64,000 nucleotides of DNA from Bacillus massiliigorillae (GTDB taxonomy: Bacteria; Bacillota; Bacilli; Bacillales; DSM-1321), in NCBI RefSeq assembly GCF_000380245.2, contig NZ_HG428744.1, positions 1-64,000 on the forward strand. The letters run 5' to 3'. The notes beneath the pieces were generated by a model, which saw nothing but the letters and a program-made list of their open reading frames with translations, was not told the DNA's origin and made no database searches. The translations under genes and the position numbers were made by a program. Positions within the stretch are counted from its first letter, which is position 1. Each line of letters begins with the position of its first letter. Positions 61,143 through 64,000 of this stretch are shown here, piece by piece.

Positions 61143-62525
61143 TTATTTTAAAACAAGCTTCGCTACACACTCCACATGCGAAGTCTGAGGGAACATATCT
61201 ACTGGCTGTACATATTCTACTTTGTATAACTTACTTAGGTGCGAAATATCCTTCGCTAATGTGGATGGGTTACAAGAAACATACACAATTTTCTTTGGCT
61301 TCGCTTGAACCATTGCTCGTAGTAATTGTTGATCTAATCCTGTTCGTGGTGGATCAACGACGATAACATCTGGCTTCCAACCTTTTTTCAACCAAATAGG
61401 TAGCACATTTTCTGCTTTACCTACTTCAAACTTCACATTTGTTTTTTCATGGCGAGCCGCATTTTCTCTTGCATCTCTAATGGAATCTTTAATACTGTCC
61501 ATACCACGAACCTCTTTTGCTTCGTCACTTAGCCATAATCCAATTGTACCTACTCCACAATAAGCATCTACTACATTTTCTTCACCTGTTAATGCTGCTG
61601 CTTTTTTTACTTCATTATATAGCTTAACTGTTTGAATCGGATTTAATTGGAAGAACGTTCTTGCTGAAAGCTCGTATGATAAGTCACCTAAAGTTTCTTT
61701 AATGATGTTTTCACCTGCTAAGTGGATAGATTTTTCTCCAAATACAAGCGATGTTTTTTCATTATTTACGTTTTGAACTACTGACTTCACTTCTGGATGC
61801 TTGTCCATAATCATGTGTATCAGTTGATCTTTCTTTGGCAATTTCTCTGAAACCGTCACAAGTACTACTTGTACTTCTCCTGTTGCAAATCCTGCACGAA
61901 CAACTACTGTTCTAACGATTCCTGATTTTGTCTTTTCATTATAGATTGGGATATTCAATTCTTGTAGAGCCTTCTTCACTGTAACCGTTACTTCATTACA
62001 AGATGGATGTTGCACAATACATTCTGGAATATCAATTAAGTGATGGGAGTTTAAACCGTACAAGCCAGCAATGACTTCCCCATCATTTGTTAAACCTAGT
62101 TGGAACTGACTTTTATTTCGATAGTTCCATGGTTTGTCCATACCGATCGTTTCTTTCATATCTATGTCATTGATTGCGTGTTTCATATATCGCTCAAATG
62201 CTTGTTTAACGATATCTTGTTTCTCTTTCAATTGTTGGCTGTATTCTAAGTGTTGAATTTGGCATCCTCCACATTGATCGTATACTGGGCATGGTGGAGC
62301 GATACGATGCTTGGATTTCTTACGGATTTTCTTTACTTTTGCTTCTGCAAATTTAGGATGTACCTTTGTTGCTTCTGCGACAATTTCTTCACCTGGTAAT
62401 GCCCCAGGAACAAACACAACGCCTCTTTTAAAATATCCTACACCTTCACCGTTAATGCCTAATCTTTTTATTGTTAAAGGAAATGTCTGTCCTAGACTCA
62501 AAGCCATTTCTTGTTGCTTCTTCAT
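61143..62525 (-). CDS. rlmCD: 23S rRNA (uracil) C5-methyltransferase, RlmCD/RlmD type
   Basis: Makes 5-methyluridine in 23S rRNA with SAM; in Bacillus one RlmCD enzyme modifies both U747 and U1939. About 460 residues: N-terminal TRAM domain (about 10-65), Fe-S cysteines in CPVYDQCGGCQIQH, SAM motif DAYCGVGTIGLW, DPPRTGL and the catalytic Cys in VYVSCNPSTLAKD. GTG at 62534 is in frame, but ATG at 62525 has GGAG at 8 nt. RlmCD rather than TrmA-like tRNA activity is inferred from domain order. Confidence 0.92.
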   Translation of the reverse strand: MKKQQEMALSLGQTFPLTIKRLGINGEGVGYFKRGVVFVPGALPGEEIVAEATKVHPKFAEAKVKKIRKKSKHRIAPPCPVYDQCGGCQIQHLEYSQQLKEKQDIVKQAFERYMKHAINDIDMKETIGMDKPWNYRNKSQFQLGLTNDGEVIAGLYGLNSHHLIDIPECIVQHPSCNEVTVTVKKALQELNIPIYNEKTKSGIVRTVVVRAGFATGEVQVVLVTVSEKLPKKDQLIHMIMDKHPEVKSVVQNVNNEKTSLVFGEKSIHLAGENIIKETLGDLSYELSARTFFQLNPIQTVKLYNEVKKAAALTGEENVVDAYCGVGTIGLWLSDEAKEVRGMDSIKDSIRDARENAARHEKTNVKFEVGKAENVLPIWLKKGWKPDVIVVDPPRTGLDQQLLRAMVQAKPKKIVYVSCNPSTLAKDISHLSKLYKVEYVQPVDMFPQTSHVECVAKLVLK

Positions 62526-62740
62526 TTGTTTCACTCCGTTTTCTTTACACTTCTACTTAAAGCGTATCTTAAATAGGGCTTCCATTCTGAGTGCTGGATG
62601 CCTCTCTTGATTTATGGCAAATAGTATAATGCAAAACTATCACTTCTCATCACTTTTACGTATTATATCATTTTTCATATGGAGAAACACGATACGCCAC
62701 TAAGCAAATATATATACAGAAAAATTAGGCATTGTGATTG

Positions 62741-62802
62741 TTGACACATAATATTATACGGCATATAATATGACTATAGACATACTATACGACGTATAAT
62801 AT
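62741..62802 (+). promoter_or_regulatory. promoter and duplicated operator of the PadR operon
   Basis: Perfect -35 TTGACA (62741-62746), 17 bp, perfect -10 TATAAT (62764-62769). The 17-bp TATACGGCATATAATAT over the -10 (62755-62771) is repeated as TATACGACGTATAATAT (62786-62802), 31 bp on. The second copy contains the palindrome TATACG-A-CGTATA. Likely binding sites of the PadR repressor encoded next. Confidence 0.75.
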
Positions 62803-62842
62803 ATATAAATCTATAATATAACTATTTGGAGGTGTAGCAACA

Positions 62843-63163
62843 ATGACCTTTCAACTTGGTTCTGCACTACTCGATGCTTGTGTGCTTGCCATCTTAGCGA
62901 AAGAAGATGCATATGGCTATTCATTGACACAACAAGTGCGTGAAGTCATGGATATTTCTGAATCTACACTTTATCCAGTGTTACGCAGATTACAAAAAGG
63001 CGAATATTTGTCTACATATGATCAGCCATTTCAAGGAAGAAACCGTCGCTATTATCGCATTACTGATCATGGACGTGAAAAGTACGAAGAATTGTTAGCA
63101 GAATGGACGGAATATAAAGAAAAAATCGATCATGTGTTGATGGGAGGATTAAACGATGAATAA
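62843..63163 (+). CDS. PadR-family transcriptional regulator
   Basis: 106 residues: winged helix with the family pattern AILAKEDAYGYSLTQQV, SESTLYPVLRRLQKGEYL and RRYYRITDHGREKYEEL, plus a short C-terminal dimerization helix (PadR-s1 group). First gene of an operon with DUF1700 and DUF4097, overlapping the next gene by 8 nt. It probably represses its own promoter through the duplicated palindrome upstream. In related systems the operon responds to cell-envelope stress or small molecules; the signal here is unknown. Confidence 0.92.
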   Translation: MTFQLGSALLDACVLAILAKEDAYGYSLTQQVREVMDISESTLYPVLRRLQKGEYLSTYDQPFQGRNRRYYRITDHGREKYEELLAEWTEYKEKIDHVLMGGLNDE

Positions 63164-63758
63164 AGAGACGTATTTGAAACAGCTTGAATCTAAACTCAAA
63201 AGATTACCAAGTTATGAAGTTGAAGCCGCTCTTGAATATTATAATGAATACTTCGATGAAGCCGGAGAAGAAAATGTTCAACAAGTTATCAAGGAATTAG
63301 GATCACCTGCTCAAGTTGCATCAAAGATTTTAGCTGATTATGCAATAAAAGACTTAGATAGTCATCCAGAATCTACGAAGAAAGGATTTTCAGCTATCTG
63401 GATTATTATACTAGCCATCTTAGCATCACCAATCGCATTACCACTTGTGATAGCTGTAGGTGCCTTAATCTTTGCTTTCGTCCTATTATTTATTTCATTA
63501 GCCTTTGCTGGATTTGCTCTTACGATTTCTTTAATTATTGCTGGAATTGCAAGTGTCGTTGCCGGGGTTGCCGTCTTAGCACAGCATATTCCTACAGCTA
63601 TTTTCTTTATCGGAATCGGATTAACAGCCACAGGAATTGGCATACTTATTTTTTCACCAGTTATATCATTAATTAAAAAAGGTAGCCGCGCTATTGCTCT
63701 ATCACTGAAAAAACTATTTGATCGAATCTCTAAACGAAGTAAGGGGGCATTAAAATGA
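63156..63758 (+). CDS. DUF1700 (HAAS-type) membrane protein
   Basis: 200 residues. The N-terminal 60 residues form the helical HAAS-like domain (LKRLPSYEVEAALEYYNEYF, EELGSP-like KELGSPAQVASKI), which pairs with PadR regulators in Firmicutes; then four hydrophobic helices (about 80-175) and a basic tail. Possibly it transmits a membrane signal to PadR. Ribosome site GGAGG, 8 nt. Its stop overlaps the next ATG (ATGA). Confidence 0.88.
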   Translation: MNKETYLKQLESKLKRLPSYEVEAALEYYNEYFDEAGEENVQQVIKELGSPAQVASKILADYAIKDLDSHPESTKKGFSAIWIIILAILASPIALPLVIAVGALIFAFVLLFISLAFAGFALTISLIIAGIASVVAGVAVLAQHIPTAIFFIGIGLTATGIGILIFSPVISLIKKGSRAIALSLKKLFDRISKRSKGALK

Positions 63759-64000
63759 AAAAGTCAAAACTAATCCCAATCATCGCTGGTTGTATGATTG
63801 TCATTGGACTCATTCTTACTGCCATCGGCTTTGCTTTAGGAGCTAAATTTTCAATTGTAACTACAAATGATGGTTTTAAAGTCATTGACTTCAAAGATAT
63901 GCGAGTAGAATCAAAGGATTTATCACCATTTACAAGTATTAGTGCTGATTTTAGGGATGCAGATGTTGAAATTATTCCTTCTAACGAATATAAAATCGAA
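63755..64000 (+). CDS. DUF4097 family protein, cut by the right edge
   Basis: The first 82 codons of a gene that continues past the window. Membrane anchor at about 7-28 (IPIIAGCMIVIGLILTAIGF), then the beginning of a beta-strand domain, FTSISADFRDADVEIIPS, which is the start of the DUF4097 right-handed beta fold. It is usually the third gene of PadR-DUF1700-DUF4097 operons. Function unknown. Confidence 0.85.
   Translation, partial: MKKSKLIPIIAGCMIVIGLILTAIGFALGAKFSIVTTNDGFKVIDFKDMRVESKDLSPFTSISADFRDADVEIIPSNEYKIE

Overview
This 64 kb window is AT-rich chromosomal DNA from an endospore-forming Firmicute of the Bacillaceae type. The evidence is gene content and order: ygxA-ygzB-perR, bcp, hemL, ygaE, ygaD, ygaC, sspE, fabL, yfhS, mutY, yfhP, sspK, yfhH, recX, yfhF, yfhE follow the B. 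subtilis yfh-yga neighbourhood. It also carries two spore small acid-soluble proteins, three CotB-like coat proteins and the DesK-DesR-Des membrane-fluidity system. I cannot assign a genus or species from sequence alone. No tRNA, CRISPR array, prophage or intact transposase gene was found.

Layout, left to right. 1-330: three tandem minus-strand promoters and the leader of an rRNA operon whose 16S gene lies beyond the left edge. 331-5400: ygxA, ygzB, perR with its own PerR box, cobalamin adenosyltransferase, an LCP cell-wall ligase, the peroxiredoxin Bcp and a small K+ channel. 5513-10090: a Bce-type peptide-antibiotic sensing and detoxification module (regulator, kinase, ATPase, permease) with a matching operator. 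10234-17767: hemL, glutamate synthase large subunit (with a cre-like site and a leader ORF) and a FUSC/YgaE membrane protein. 17983-23595: a five-gene peptide ABC importer. 23908-33775: the conserved yga/yfh block with spore and DNA-repair genes, interrupted by two copies of a structured repeat.

33776-38760: an accessory stretch with a broken small gene, a DnaA-box cluster, an ArsB-like permease, tandem structured repeats and three CotB-like genes. 38848-41700: adenine deaminase under a guanine-type riboswitch, and a DUF1269 protein. 41899-44960: desR, desK and des with a DesR-type operator. 45029-51010: a methyltransferase, a HAD phosphatase, a 79x-residue protein with two isoprenoid-synthase domains, and SelO. 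51155-55835: ketopantoate reductase, a CycA-type permease under a glycine riboswitch, and an MFS transporter behind a PyrR attenuator. 56061-64000: a dihydrouridine synthase, an operon of DUF969-DUF979-Pcp-gamma-glutamylcyclotransferase, DUF1456, an RNA m5U methyltransferase, and a PadR-DUF1700-DUF4097 operon cut by the right edge.

Several transporters carry RNA or DNA switches that predict their substrates: glycine riboswitch with a CycA-like permease, PyrR attenuator with an MFS carrier of unknown substrate, guanine riboswitch with adenine deaminase, DesR operator with the desaturase, BceR box with BceAB. The less explained material is the two families of hairpin repeats with compensatory base changes, the DnaA-box cluster, the double-domain isoprenoid synthase and the DUF969/DUF979/Pcp/GGCT operon.
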